A DNA stretch of 64,000 bases from Campylobacter helveticus (GCF_002080395.1 NZ_CP020478.1:570886-634885); one strand, 5' to 3'; positions 28,277 through 36,063 are shown, counted from the stretch's first letter. Program-made: numbers and translations. The notes: generated from the sequence alone by a model not told the origin.

Positions 28277-29788
28277 ATGCTTCAAGCTTTAGCGATAAAA
28301 TATCGTCCTAAGACTTTTGATGAGTTAGTAGGGCAAAAGGCTGTCAGTGCGAGTTTAAAATACGCTTTAAATTCTAAGCGTCTTGCGCACGCTTATCTTT
28401 TTTCTGGACTGCGTGGAAGTGGGAAAACCTCAAGTGCAAGAATTTTTTCTCGTGCTTTAGTGTGCGATGAGGGACCTAGTGCCACGCCTTGTGGAATTTG
28501 TAAGCAGTGCAAGGCTGCACTTGAGGGCAAACACATCGACATTATAGAAATGGACGCAGCGAGTAATAGGGGGCTTGAAGATATACAAAGCCTTATAGAG
28601 CAAACTAAATACGCCCCTTCAATGGCGCGTTTTAAAATTTTCATCATCGATGAGGTGCATATGCTTACCTCTCAAGCGGCAAATGCTTTACTTAAGACCC
28701 TTGAAGAGCCTCCAAGCTATGTGAAATTCATTTTAGCGACAACAGACCCTTTAAAACTTCCAGCCACAGTGCTTTCACGCACGCAGCATTTTCGTTTTAA
28801 GCAAATCGCTCAAAGTGAAATTTTGACACATCTTAAAGAAATTTTAGAAAAAGAGCAGGTGGGTTTTGAAGAAGAGGCTTTAAAATTCATCGCAAGAAGT
28901 GGAAATGGCTCTTTACGCGATACCCTTACGCTTTTAGACCAAGCGATAATTTTTAGTGAAAATCACATTAGCACGGCTAAAATTACTGAAATGCTTGGCT
29001 TTTTAGACCCGTCTAAAATCAAAGAATTTTACCGCGCTATTTTGCATAAAGACAGAGAAAAGGTATTTGAATTTTTAGAAGAATTGCAAGACTATGAAGC
29101 TAGTAGTGTGATTGATGAAATGCTTTTTTATCTTAAAGAAAGTTTTTTTTCAAGAAGTGAGGAATTTACAACTTTAATCTATGAGAGATTTTTTAGGATA
29201 CTTTCAAGGGCGAAAAATTTAATTTGTGATGATGATGGATTTACGCTTTGTGTGATGGCTTTTATGATGATGGAGGCAAGTTATTTAAAAGAAATCGACA
29301 CGCAGATTAATGAACTGCAAAATAAGATTGACAAGCCTTTAAATCAAACTAAAGAAGAGGGCATTAAGATAGAAAATTTTAAGCCTCAAACTAGTCAAAA
29401 TGCCTATGAGCTTTTAATTGCAAAAATTTATGATAGGGATTATGAACTTGCGGAGTGTTTTAAGCAAAGCACGAAATTTATAGGATATGAAAATTCCACT
29501 TTAATCATTAGCTCCAATGCGCAGGGGCAAAATCGCACTTCATTAAATCAAGGCTTTAAGCTTATACAAGAATTATTAAAGGAAATTTTTGGAGAAAATG
29601 CTAGGATAGAAGTGCGAAAAGAGGTTATTATCGATGAGAGCAAATTGCAAAGTCTTAAACAAAATGCGAAGAATCTTGATTTAAATTTGGAATTTGACGC
29701 CTTGCGCAAAGACGCCAAGAAGGCAGACCCTCAAGGTGAGACTAAAGAAGCTTTAAGGCGATGTTTTGGCGATCCTCAAGTGGAGTAA
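28277..29788 (+). CDS. dnaX: DNA polymerase III subunits gamma/tau
   Basis: 503 residues. The clamp-loader AAA+ module has Walker A FSGLRGSGKTSSARI, a four-Cys zinc module (CDEGPSATPCGICKQC) and Walker B IIDEVHML. No obvious A-rich programmed-frameshift slippery site like that of E. coli dnaX is visible. Cotranscribed with rho. Confidence 0.95.
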   Translation: MLQALAIKYRPKTFDELVGQKAVSASLKYALNSKRLAHAYLFSGLRGSGKTSSARIFSRALVCDEGPSATPCGICKQCKAALEGKHIDIIEMDAASNRGLEDIQSLIEQTKYAPSMARFKIFIIDEVHMLTSQAANALLKTLEEPPSYVKFILATTDPLKLPATVLSRTQHFRFKQIAQSEILTHLKEILEKEQVGFEEEALKFIARSGNGSLRDTLTLLDQAIIFSENHISTAKITEMLGFLDPSKIKEFYRAILHKDREKVFEFLEELQDYEASSVIDEMLFYLKESFFSRSEEFTTLIYERFFRILSRAKNLICDDDGFTLCVMAFMMMEASYLKEIDTQINELQNKIDKPLNQTKEEGIKIENFKPQTSQNAYELLIAKIYDRDYELAECFKQSTKFIGYENSTLIISSNAQGQNRTSLNQGFKLIQELLKEIFGENARIEVRKEVIIDESKLQSLKQNAKNLDLNLEFDALRKDAKKADPQGETKEALRRCFGDPQVE

Positions 29789-29931
29789 AAATTGATTTTA
29801 CAATCTTGCAAAATACAATCTAGCTTATTTTAACAAAGTATTTAAGATTTATTTACTCCTTAAATAAAAATTAAATATTTTTTGTTACAATTTTCCATTA
29901 CGATTGTAAATTATTTTACAAGGAGGGGATT

Positions 29932-30432
29932 TTGGGGCAAAAAAGAGCTTTTACAAATCTTTTTGGTATTTTTTTACTTTTGCTTTTTGCTTTATTTGCT
30001 GTGGGTTTTTATACCTTTTATAATGCAAAAGGTTTTTCTTATTTTAGCAACTCAAGCGAATCTTGCAATAATTGCCATATTATGAATGAGGTTTATAATG
30101 ACTATTTAGCAGCTTCTCATTCTAAAAAAGTTAAGGGTGAGGCACGAGCGAGTTGTGCGGATTGTCATTTACCACATCAAGGCGTGGATAAGTGGATAGC
30201 AAAAGCTCAAAGTGGCTTATCTCACGCTTATGCTTTTACTTTTAAACTCGATGCGTTGCCAACAAATTTAAGTGCAACACAAAAAAGCAAAGAAATGGTG
30301 CAAAATAACTGCATTCGTTGTCATAGCGACTATGCTGGGGTGGCTATCAATGCGACAGCCAACCCTCATAAAGATAATTCTTTAAGTTGTGTTTCGTGTC
30401 ATAGTGGCGTTGGGCATAAACGCGGATTTTAA
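29932..30432 (+). CDS. nrfH: Tetrahaem cytochrome c NrfH
   Basis: 166 residues with a TTG start; AGGAGG at 29921-29926 is five bases upstream and decides it. One N-terminal membrane anchor (residues 9-30) precedes four haem motifs: CNNCH, CADCH, CIRCH and CVSCH. NrfH takes electrons from menaquinol and passes them to NrfA. It lies 15 bases before nrfA and after dnaX, a neighbour different from C. jejuni. Confidence 0.94.
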   Translation: MGQKRAFTNLFGIFLLLLFALFAVGFYTFYNAKGFSYFSNSSESCNNCHIMNEVYNDYLAASHSKKVKGEARASCADCHLPHQGVDKWIAKAQSGLSHAYAFTFKLDALPTNLSATQKSKEMVQNNCIRCHSDYAGVAINATANPHKDNSLSCVSCHSGVGHKRGF

Positions 30433-30447
30433 ATTATAGGAGGTTTT

Positions 30448-32271
30448 ATGAATAAAAAAGGTGTTTTATACTTCGGTATAGTAGTTGTTATCGCCTTAAT
30501 CGGCGGAGTATTGTGGCTTAATAATGATGTCAGCCAAAAACAAGCAGAAAGTGTAGGGGGCATCGCAAGTAAGAATTTTGTTGAGATGACGGATGATAAT
30601 CCTACTTTTGATGAGTGGGGTAAGAATTTTCCGGATTATTTAGATATGTATTTAACTGTGGAAAAAGAAAAGCCTTTTGAGACTGATTTCGGTGGAAATT
30701 TGGCTTATTCTAAGCTTATTCGCTATCCTCAGCTTACAGTGCTTTGGGCGGGATATCCTTTCTCCATAGACGCAAATGAAGAAAGAGGACATTTTTGGAT
30801 TCAAGTTGATCAAATGGATACAGCAAGAAATAATAAAGATTTTCTTAATGCTCACGGCTTTGCAGGATTTGGCGGACAGCCAACAGCCTGTATGAACTGC
30901 CATAGTGGTTGGACTCCTTGGCTTTTGAAAAATGTCGCAAAAGATGATTGGGTGGCATTTAATTCAACTAAATATTGGACGATGATTAAAAATGTCCCAG
31001 CTGTTAATGGCTATAAGGAAGGCTCAGTAGAGCATAGCGGACCACACGGCGGTAAAAGAATGGGCGTAACTTGTGCGGATTGCCATAGTCCAAATAATAT
31101 GAGCTTAAGACTTACACGCCCAGCAGCTATTAATGCTTTGGTAGCTAGAGGCTATGAAAGAGATGCGGAGCAGGGTGTTAAGGCGACTAGAGAAGAAATG
31201 AGAACTTTAGTTTGTTCGCAGTGCCATGTTGAATACTACTTCAAGCCAACAGGTGAAAAAGTTAAGGTTATGGGTGAAAGCATTGCGAGCGATGAAACTA
31301 AGAAATGGTGGAACGGCACTCAAAAAACTTATGATGAATTTGACACTTGGAGAGATGGCAATAAGCCTACAGAAATCGAAGTTGCTGGGATAGAGCTTGT
31401 TTTCCCTTGGAGTGAGTGGAAAAAAGGTGAGCCATTTAGAATAGAAATGTTCGATGAGTATTATGAAAAAGTGCGTAAAGTATTTGATAAAGACTGGGCT
31501 CATAAGATAAGTGGTGCGCCTATGCTTAAAATTCAACACCCTGAAAGTGAGCTTTATAGTGGAGGTGTGCATGCGGCAAATGGTGTAAGCTGTGCGGATT
31601 GTCATATGCCTTATATTAGAAAAGGTGCTAAGAAAATGACCCAGCATAATATCACTTCACCATTAGCGGATATTAATTCTGCTTGTAAGACTTGCCATAA
31701 CCAAAGCGAAGATTATCTTAAGGCTCAGATTAAAGATATTCAAAACTCAACCGCACACAATTTAAGAACAGCAGAGTATGCTATCGTTAGTCTTATCACA
31801 GACATTAAAACTATGCGTGAGGCACTTGGGGCTTTAGAGGCTTACCAAAGTGATGGCAAGGCAGATGCGAAGAAGATTAATGAGGAATTGAAGGAAGTTT
31901 TAGAGCTTCATAGAAAAGCACAAATGAGAGCGGATTTCATCGGTGCGGAAAACTCAACAGGTTTTCATAATCCAAGAGAAGCTTCAAGAATGCTATTACA
32001 AGCTGTAGATATGGCTAGAATGGCTCAAACTAAGCTTGTGGAAATTGCTAATGCTAAAGGTATGGCGGATTTTAAAACTTCAAATTTAGGTTTCGAAGAT
32101 ATGCAAAAGCTAAATCCTGGTGATATTCGTTATAAGGTCGATATGAACGGACATAAGGTTGGAGAGCGTTATTATGAACACGATAATGTTAATGGTAGTC
32201 CTTCAAATGCCTTAATAGAGGGAGATAAAAACCTCAAGCCTTACAATTATCAAGCCGTTGATAAACAATAA
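30448..32271 (+). CDS. nrfA: Pentahaem cytochrome c nitrite reductase
   Basis: 607 residues. A signal-anchor-like N-terminus (residues 5-25) targets the periplasm. Five haem motifs are visible: CMNCH, CADCH, CSQCH, CADCH and CKTCH. Most NrfA proteins use CXXCK for the catalytic haem; here the first motif is CMNCH, the variant reported for Campylobacter NrfA. It reduces nitrite to ammonium in six electrons and also detoxifies NO. Strong AGGAGG RBS. Confidence 0.95.
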   Translation: MNKKGVLYFGIVVVIALIGGVLWLNNDVSQKQAESVGGIASKNFVEMTDDNPTFDEWGKNFPDYLDMYLTVEKEKPFETDFGGNLAYSKLIRYPQLTVLWAGYPFSIDANEERGHFWIQVDQMDTARNNKDFLNAHGFAGFGGQPTACMNCHSGWTPWLLKNVAKDDWVAFNSTKYWTMIKNVPAVNGYKEGSVEHSGPHGGKRMGVTCADCHSPNNMSLRLTRPAAINALVARGYERDAEQGVKATREEMRTLVCSQCHVEYYFKPTGEKVKVMGESIASDETKKWWNGTQKTYDEFDTWRDGNKPTEIEVAGIELVFPWSEWKKGEPFRIEMFDEYYEKVRKVFDKDWAHKISGAPMLKIQHPESELYSGGVHAANGVSCADCHMPYIRKGAKKMTQHNITSPLADINSACKTCHNQSEDYLKAQIKDIQNSTAHNLRTAEYAIVSLITDIKTMREALGALEAYQSDGKADAKKINEELKEVLELHRKAQMRADFIGAENSTGFHNPREASRMLLQAVDMARMAQTKLVEIANAKGMADFKTSNLGFEDMQKLNPGDIRYKVDMNGHKVGERYYEHDNVNGSPSNALIEGDKNLKPYNYQAVDKQ

Positions 32272-32297
32272 TTTAAGCCCGTAAATTCGGGCTTAAT
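32272..32297 (+). terminator. nrfA terminator
   Basis: Nine-bp stem TTAAGCCCG / CGGGCTTAA followed by TTTATA, immediately after the nrfA stop. Confidence 0.75.
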
Positions 32298-32361
32298 TTA
32301 TACTTCACTTTCACTTCACATTAAATAACTACAATTCCTTAAATTTTTTAAGGAGCGAAAT

Positions 32362-32934
32362 ATGATTAACAAAAACAAGCTTTTTAGACAGATACACATT
32401 TATATCAGTCTATTTTTCTTACCTTGTGCGGTGCTTTTTGCTTTTACTGGCATAGCTTACATTTTTGGTTTTAATCAAGATGTTGGATTAAAAACACAAA
32501 GCTATGTCTTGCAAAAAAACATAGAAGCAGGTAAAGAGCGTGAGGCGCTTTTGGAATTTTTAAAAGAAAATAATCTTAAAATTCCAAGTAACACAGAACT
32601 TCGTGTCGGCAAGGGTAAGGGTGCTGGAAACTCGGCTAATGTAATGCTAATGGGCGGAGTGCATTATAGCGTTGAGATGAAACCTAAGGCTAATCAATAC
32701 GAAATCACACTTAAAACAAGAAGTCTTTTAGGGGATATGATAATGCTACATAAAGATAAGGGTGCGTGGTATTTTTCTGTGCTTTCTGTGGGCTTTGGTG
32801 TGGTCTTGTTTTTACTCTATCTTTCAGGGCTTATGATAACATTTTTTGCAAGTAAAAAAGATAGAAATAAGCAGCTTATGACTTTAGTGGTGGGATTTTT
32901 GGTAACGATAATTTTGGCATATTTGAGTTTATAA
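32362..32934 (+). CDS. PepSY-type integral membrane protein (Cj1356 type)
   Basis: 190 residues. Three hydrophobic segments are visible: about 12-35 (FRQIHIYISLFFLPCAVLFA start), 132-158, and 170-189, with a periplasmic region containing a conserved LLGDMIMLHKDKGAWYFSV segment. It fits the PepSY-associated membrane family. In C. jejuni a comparable gene sits next to nrfHA, so it may have an accessory role in nitrite respiration, but this is only inferred from position. RBS TAAGGAG. Confidence 0.75.
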   Translation: MINKNKLFRQIHIYISLFFLPCAVLFAFTGIAYIFGFNQDVGLKTQSYVLQKNIEAGKEREALLEFLKENNLKIPSNTELRVGKGKGAGNSANVMLMGGVHYSVEMKPKANQYEITLKTRSLLGDMIMLHKDKGAWYFSVLSVGFGVVLFLLYLSGLMITFFASKKDRNKQLMTLVVGFLVTIILAYLSL

Positions 32935-32991
32935 TACTTGGCTTTAAGCTGGGTATTATTTAATTTTTACTATAATCACACTTTCTTTTAT

Positions 32992-33081
32992 GGACAGATG
33001 GGTGAGTGGCTGAAACCACACCCCTGCTAAGGGTGCAGATCTTAACGGGTCTCGAGGGTTCAAATCCCTCTCTGTCCGCCA
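32992..33081 (+). tRNA. tRNA-Ser(GCU)
   Basis: 90 bases with acceptor pairs GGACAGA (32992-32998) and TCTGTCC (33071-33077), discriminator G and encoded CCA (33079-33081). The anticodon loop CTGCTAA gives GCT; the long variable arm and GGTTCAAATCC T-loop fit a type II serine tRNA. Accessory DNA begins immediately downstream, making this a likely integration site. Confidence 0.97.
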
Positions 33082-33293
33082 TTTTTGTTTTTCATACTTA
33101 ATCAACATTAGTCAAATTTCATCACATTTAGTCAGTCAAAGCATTAAAAATTAGCGTTTTATGTTAGTCATATCTAGCCATATCTCATCGCATTAATTTT
33201 TATCAATTCAACCTTATTTATTGTTAAAGTATATGTAATAGTATATACAAAAGTGAGAATAAACAATTTACATATACTTTGAAAGGATATAGA
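33082..33293 (+). other. Putative attachment region after tRNA-Ser
   Basis: Non-coding DNA with three direct repeats TTAGTCA at 33108, 33128 and 33164, plus CATATCTAGCCATATC (33169-33184). Short repeats next to a tRNA 3' end resemble arm-type sites of a tyrosine recombinase. A second copy of the tRNA 3' end was not found in the window. Confidence 0.4.
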
Positions 33294-33365
33294 ATGAATT
33301 TCATTAATGAAAGGCAGATTAAAACTTTGCCGATAGATAAAAGGGCTTTTCATATCTTTCATTGA
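33294..33365 (+). pseudogene. Possible remnant of an integrase 5' end
   Basis: A 23-residue reading frame begins MNFINERQIKTLPIDKR with a good RBS (GAAAGGATATAG). The start loosely resembles the arm-DNA-binding N-terminus of tRNA-targeting integrases, which also lie at this position relative to a tRNA. It stops almost at once. It could instead be a short unrelated peptide. Confidence 0.3.
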
Positions 33366-33573
33366 TTTGTTCTTTACTAAGATTAGTATCCCCTCTTAAT
33401 TTTGTGAGATTAAAATCTTTGGTGTTTTTATAGAGCGTATCCGTAGAGATTTGATTTTGCATTGCGGCTTTATCTTTAAGGTATTTGTTTTCAAAGATTT
33501 GTTCTTTGGTAAGATTATCCTCTGCACTTAAACACAAAGCAAAGCTTGTTAAAAATAAAAGGGCTTTTTTCAT
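33319..33573 (-). CDS. Small exported protein, unknown
   Basis: 84 residues with a clear signal peptide (residues 1-17, CLSAED) and a hydrophilic, helical, Lys/Asn-rich mature part containing two similar segments (NLTKEQIFENKYLK and NLSKEQINERYEK). No recognised family. No strong RBS is visible. Its 3' end overlaps the plus-strand integrase-like remnant. It is the first gene of the accessory region and might belong to the exported-protein locus that follows. Confidence 0.5.
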   Translation of the reverse strand: MKKALLFLTSFALCLSAEDNLTKEQIFENKYLKDKAAMQNQISTDTLYKNTKDFNLTKLRGDTNLSKEQINERYEKPFYLSAKF

Positions 33574-33601
33574 CGTTTTTTAGAGATTAAAGAAGTTTAG
33601 G

Positions 33602-33607
33602 TATAAT
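33602..33607 (+). promoter_or_regulatory. -10 element of candidate type I toxin mRNA
   Basis: TATAAT followed by a purine about 7 bases downstream. It would start a transcript near 33614 whose leader folds into the 33621-33650 hairpin. Confidence 0.5.
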
Positions 33608-33620
33608 TTCATTAGGGTGC

Positions 33621-33650
33621 AACGCCAAAGGGCTGCAACCCGATGGCGTT
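33621..33650 (+). other. Structured leader of the candidate toxin mRNA
   Basis: Outer stem AACGCCA / TGGCGTT encloses an inner GGG...CCC pairing around CTGCAA. Such 5' hairpins typically hold type I toxin mRNAs in an untranslated state. Confidence 0.5.
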
Positions 33651-33680
33651 AATTTACCGCCCTGTTGGGAGGTGAGTTAA

Positions 33681-33746
33681 TTGAACCACTCAATTCTAGT
33701 GATTGTTATTATACTACTATGTATAATTGTTGTCAAGGCTTATTAG
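33681..33746 (+). CDS. Ibs-like hydrophobic peptide, candidate type I toxin
   Basis: A 21-residue peptide (TTG start) preceded by GGGAGGTGA (33668-33676). After the N-terminal MNHS nearly every residue is I, L or V (SILVIVIILLCIIVV), and the peptide ends KAY. E. coli Ibs toxins have the same size, composition and a terminal AY. A TATAAT on the opposite strand at 33713-33708 could start an antisense RNA across the leader and RBS. Two hairpins follow the stop. Such peptides insert in the inner membrane. It is too short for standard gene calling; expression is not shown. Confidence 0.5.
   Translation: MNHSILVIVIILLCIIVVKAY
33708..33713 (-). promoter_or_regulatory. -10 of a possible antisense antitoxin RNA
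   Basis: TATAAT on the minus strand (ATTATA on plus) within the toxin coding region. Transcription would run toward lower coordinates over the toxin RBS and leader hairpin, as expected for a Sib/Iso-type antitoxin. Confidence 0.35.
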
Positions 33747-33766
33747 CCTTCCCCTCTTTTGAGGGG
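33735..33766 (+). terminator. Tandem hairpins after the toxin peptide
   Basis: AAGGCT-TATT-AGCCTT overlapping the stop codon, directly followed by CCCCTC-TTTT-GAGGGG. Both stems are perfect. They probably end or stabilise the toxin mRNA. Confidence 0.5.
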
Positions 33767-33921
33767 GCTAGAATACCCTTTGGCTTTTTAAAACTTCTTA
33801 ATCTTTACTCCTTTCATAAGTTAAAATACACAACATTCTCTTTTCTTAAACAAGAGAAAAGAGAAGTTATCTCCAAGACTTGGTAGGTTTTTAGCAAAGC
33901 TCCATAAAATTCCACTCTGTC

Positions 33922-34338
33922 CTATAGCCATACCCATAGGGTGAGGAATAGGGGCTGTGATTTGTAGTCTATAAGAGGATTTTCTCCATAAAAATTTAAA
34001 GTATTTTTGCTCGTATAAGCACCTGAAACAATATTATTATACTCTTGTCTTGCATAGCTTCCACCACCTGAAATCAGTAGGTCAAATTTAGGATGCAAAG
34101 TATAAATGAAAGTTTGCGTTAAAAAAACTTGCTTTGTATCATTCCAAATGGTAGGATCGCCCCCTATGCTGATATTAGGATAAAGCAGATAAGAATTTGC
34201 ATTACCCGTGCTAAGTAAAGATAGACTTGTAATGCTTCTTAAGCCTATTTGCTTTTTAAACAAACTATCGATGTTTAATTCATCGCTAGCAAAAAGCCAA
34301 GCATTTAAAATCGCCAAAATGAAAATCATTTTTCTCAT
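33922..34338 (-). pseudogene. Truncated copy of the outer-membrane barrel gene
   Basis: 138 residues. Residues 1-116 match the complete barrel encoded at 37965-38819 (shared SDELNIDSLFKKQIGLRS and GGG.YARQEYNNI), including a signal peptide, and then the sequence changes abruptly to an unrelated 22-residue tail. The remaining two thirds of the barrel are missing, so no pore can form. Even the upstream DNA resembles that of the full gene, which points to a segmental duplication followed by deletion or replacement of the 3' end. Confidence 0.75.
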
Positions 34339-34491
34339 TATTTGTCCTTTTTAAAATATTGCATAAAGGGATAATCAGGCAAAGAGTGTTCCAAATTTTT
34401 AAATAATGACATTTTATATCTTATAAATTTGACTTCAATTTTTTTAAATGATAAAATAAACCCAAATATATCTTAAATAAAAGAAGTTAAA

Positions 34492-35121
34492 ATGTTTCAA
34501 AAACTATTTAGCATTGTAGCTTTAAGTGCTTTACTAGTAAGCTTTAGCTTTGCAAATGATCTTCTTGCCAAATTAAGTAAAGGTGCGGTAAGTGATAATA
34601 GTGTAGGTGTTAAAGTTCTTAGCCTTGATGAGATGAAAGAGGTTAGGGGTGGGTATGCCGTAGCAACTATAAGAATTTCCCAAAACGAATTAGCTGCTTT
34701 AGCAGTTCCAGATTTTGAAAATGAATTAGGTTGGGAAATAAAAAATGGTCAAATTAATCTTGAACAAACTATGAAAAATGATAGAGGGTTGTGTCAAATG
34801 GGCTCTACGCAATGTTATTCTAATAGTGCGACCAAAAAACATTTATGGCAAAGTCAAAAAAGACTACAAGAATTTACCAATGCTTTAGACGGCTCAAATC
34901 CTCTTTATACGGCTTTAGGATTTAGCGTAAAAAGAAATGTGGGCTTTAATAGGGCTGGAAAATTTGTCTATTTTTCTTATGGAGTTGTTGCTGTCAATCG
35001 TTTTGATGGAAGCATACGCAATGTAACTAATAGTGCAACGCTAAACAATAACATAATTATTAATGAATTAAAAAGAAATTATAAAGATCGCTTAGAAAGT
35101 GCTTTGGGAGGATTAAGATGA
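34492..35121 (+). CDS. Exported precursor with Sec signal and double-glycine leader (209 aa)
   Basis: Residues 1-21 form a Sec signal peptide (ending SFSFA). Residues 22-54 form a propeptide ending VLSLDEMKEVRGG, which matches the L-S-x-x-E-M-x-x-V-x-G-G pattern of double-glycine bacteriocin leaders cut by C39 peptidases. The predicted mature part is 155 residues starting YAVATIRIS, with two cysteines. Normally such leaders are cleaved by an ABC transporter's cytoplasmic C39 domain; here the Sec signal places the site in the periplasm, where the C39 protein encoded at 37387-37980 should act. Function of the mature protein (toxin, amyloid or matrix protein) is unknown. Confidence 0.75.
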   Translation: MFQKLFSIVALSALLVSFSFANDLLAKLSKGAVSDNSVGVKVLSLDEMKEVRGGYAVATIRISQNELAALAVPDFENELGWEIKNGQINLEQTMKNDRGLCQMGSTQCYSNSATKKHLWQSQKRLQEFTNALDGSNPLYTALGFSVKRNVGFNRAGKFVYFSYGVVAVNRFDGSIRNVTNSATLNNNIIINELKRNYKDRLESALGGLR

Positions 35122-35546
35122 CAATTAATTCTTTAAACTTTTCAACCAACACGATGCAATATGATAAAGAAATAATCAATTTTAAACAAAAAGCAAATGA
35201 AAAACACCAAGCCAAATTTATGGATCTATCAGGCTTACCAAACTTAGGATACGCCAAAAATGGCGAAACAACCATTTTAGGGAAATTATGGGGTTATGAT
35301 AAAAACATAAGCAAAAAAGAAGTCGAGGATTTAAAAAAATTTATCGAAGTCGATCATAAAATTGGGGGATTTGATTTTGGAGGGAAAGGGCTTTTTATGT
35401 TATATGAAAATGAATTTAATGCCTTGTTTAATTCAACGCTAAGTATTAATGAATTTAAAGAAAAATATCTCGAAACTAAAAAGAGATATGAAATTAGACA
35501 CGGCTATCAAACTCATAACATTGTATCGATAAATATAAGAGCTTAA
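35118..35546 (+). CDS. Hypothetical protein coupled to the 209-aa precursor
   Basis: 142 residues without signal peptide or membrane segment. Its ATG overlaps the upstream stop (ATGA), and GGGAGG lies just before it within the precursor gene, so the two are translated together. It is hydrophilic, with GGFDFGGKGLFMLYENEFNAL in the middle. No family recognised. Coupling suggests a partner role such as immunity protein or chaperone for the precursor, but that is inference. Confidence 0.6.
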   Translation: MTINSLNFSTNTMQYDKEIINFKQKANEKHQAKFMDLSGLPNLGYAKNGETTILGKLWGYDKNISKKEVEDLKKFIEVDHKIGGFDFGGKGLFMLYENEFNALFNSTLSINEFKEKYLETKKRYEIRHGYQTHNIVSINIRA

Positions 35547-35586
35547 AGATTTTATAGTCAATAAATTGATTACTAAGGAAGTAATT

Positions 35587-36027
35587 ATGAAAACACTATC
35601 AAATATTATCATTTTAAGTGCTTTATTAATAAATTTCAGCTTTGCAAATGATCTTCTTGCTAAGCTAAGTAATGGTGCGGTAAGTGATAACAGCGTAGGA
35701 GTAAAAATTCTTAGCCTTGATGAGATGAAAGAGGTTAAGGGTGGGTATTATTTTAAAAGAGATAGTGCTTTTGATTATAATGCTGGTTCTCTAAGTTCTT
35801 ATGGTTATGTTGTGATGGATAATAGCGTTAATCAAAATTCGAATGTGGTTACTCAGTCATTAGGCTATTCTAGTGGTTATATCGTAGCCAAATACCGCTA
35901 TGTAAATAATCAAAAAGATTATTATTTACAATATTTTTCAAGTAAATATGGTTCAGGCACAAACATTTGGGCTTATGCAAATAGTCCTGCTTATAATATC
36001 CTAAACGAATTTAAAAGCAAATATTAA
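35587..36027 (+). CDS. Second exported precursor with Sec signal and double-glycine leader (146 aa)
   Basis: The ATG at 35587 is chosen because AAGGAAG lies just upstream and it begins the signal peptide directly; seven in-frame codons before it are unlikely to be used. Signal peptide residues 1-20 (NFSFA), propeptide 21-53 ending ILSLDEMKEVKGG. This 33-residue propeptide differs from that of the 209-aa precursor at only three positions. The predicted mature part (93 residues) is unrelated and strikingly rich in Tyr, Ser, Asn and Gly (e.g. NAGSLSSYGYVV), a composition seen in secreted adhesive or amyloid-like proteins. Confidence 0.75.
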   Translation: MKTLSNIIILSALLINFSFANDLLAKLSNGAVSDNSVGVKILSLDEMKEVKGGYYFKRDSAFDYNAGSLSSYGYVVMDNSVNQNSNVVTQSLGYSSGYIVAKYRYVNNQKDYYLQYFSSKYGSGTNIWAYANSPAYNILNEFKSKY

Positions 36028-36033
36028 TTCTTT

Positions 36034-36063
36034 TGTGTTCCATTTACCCCAAAATGGAACACA
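36034..36063 (+). terminator. Perfect 12-bp hairpin after the second precursor
   Basis: TGTGTTCCATTT / AAATGGAACACA with a 6-base loop, 7 bases past the stop. No T-tract follows; its right arm contains the -24 element of the sigma-54 promoter. Confidence 0.55.

Noticed and set aside
28277-29788. Programmed frameshift in dnaX
   Set aside because: No A-rich slippery heptamer followed by a stem-loop was seen near the end of the clamp-loader domain.
33665-33886. A 73-codon plus-strand frame overlapping the toxin-like peptide
   Set aside because: It has a poor composition (mixed Cys, Phe, Leu without pattern), runs through the hairpins that look like a terminator, and has no RBS at correct spacing; the 21-codon frame with GGGAGGTGA fits better.
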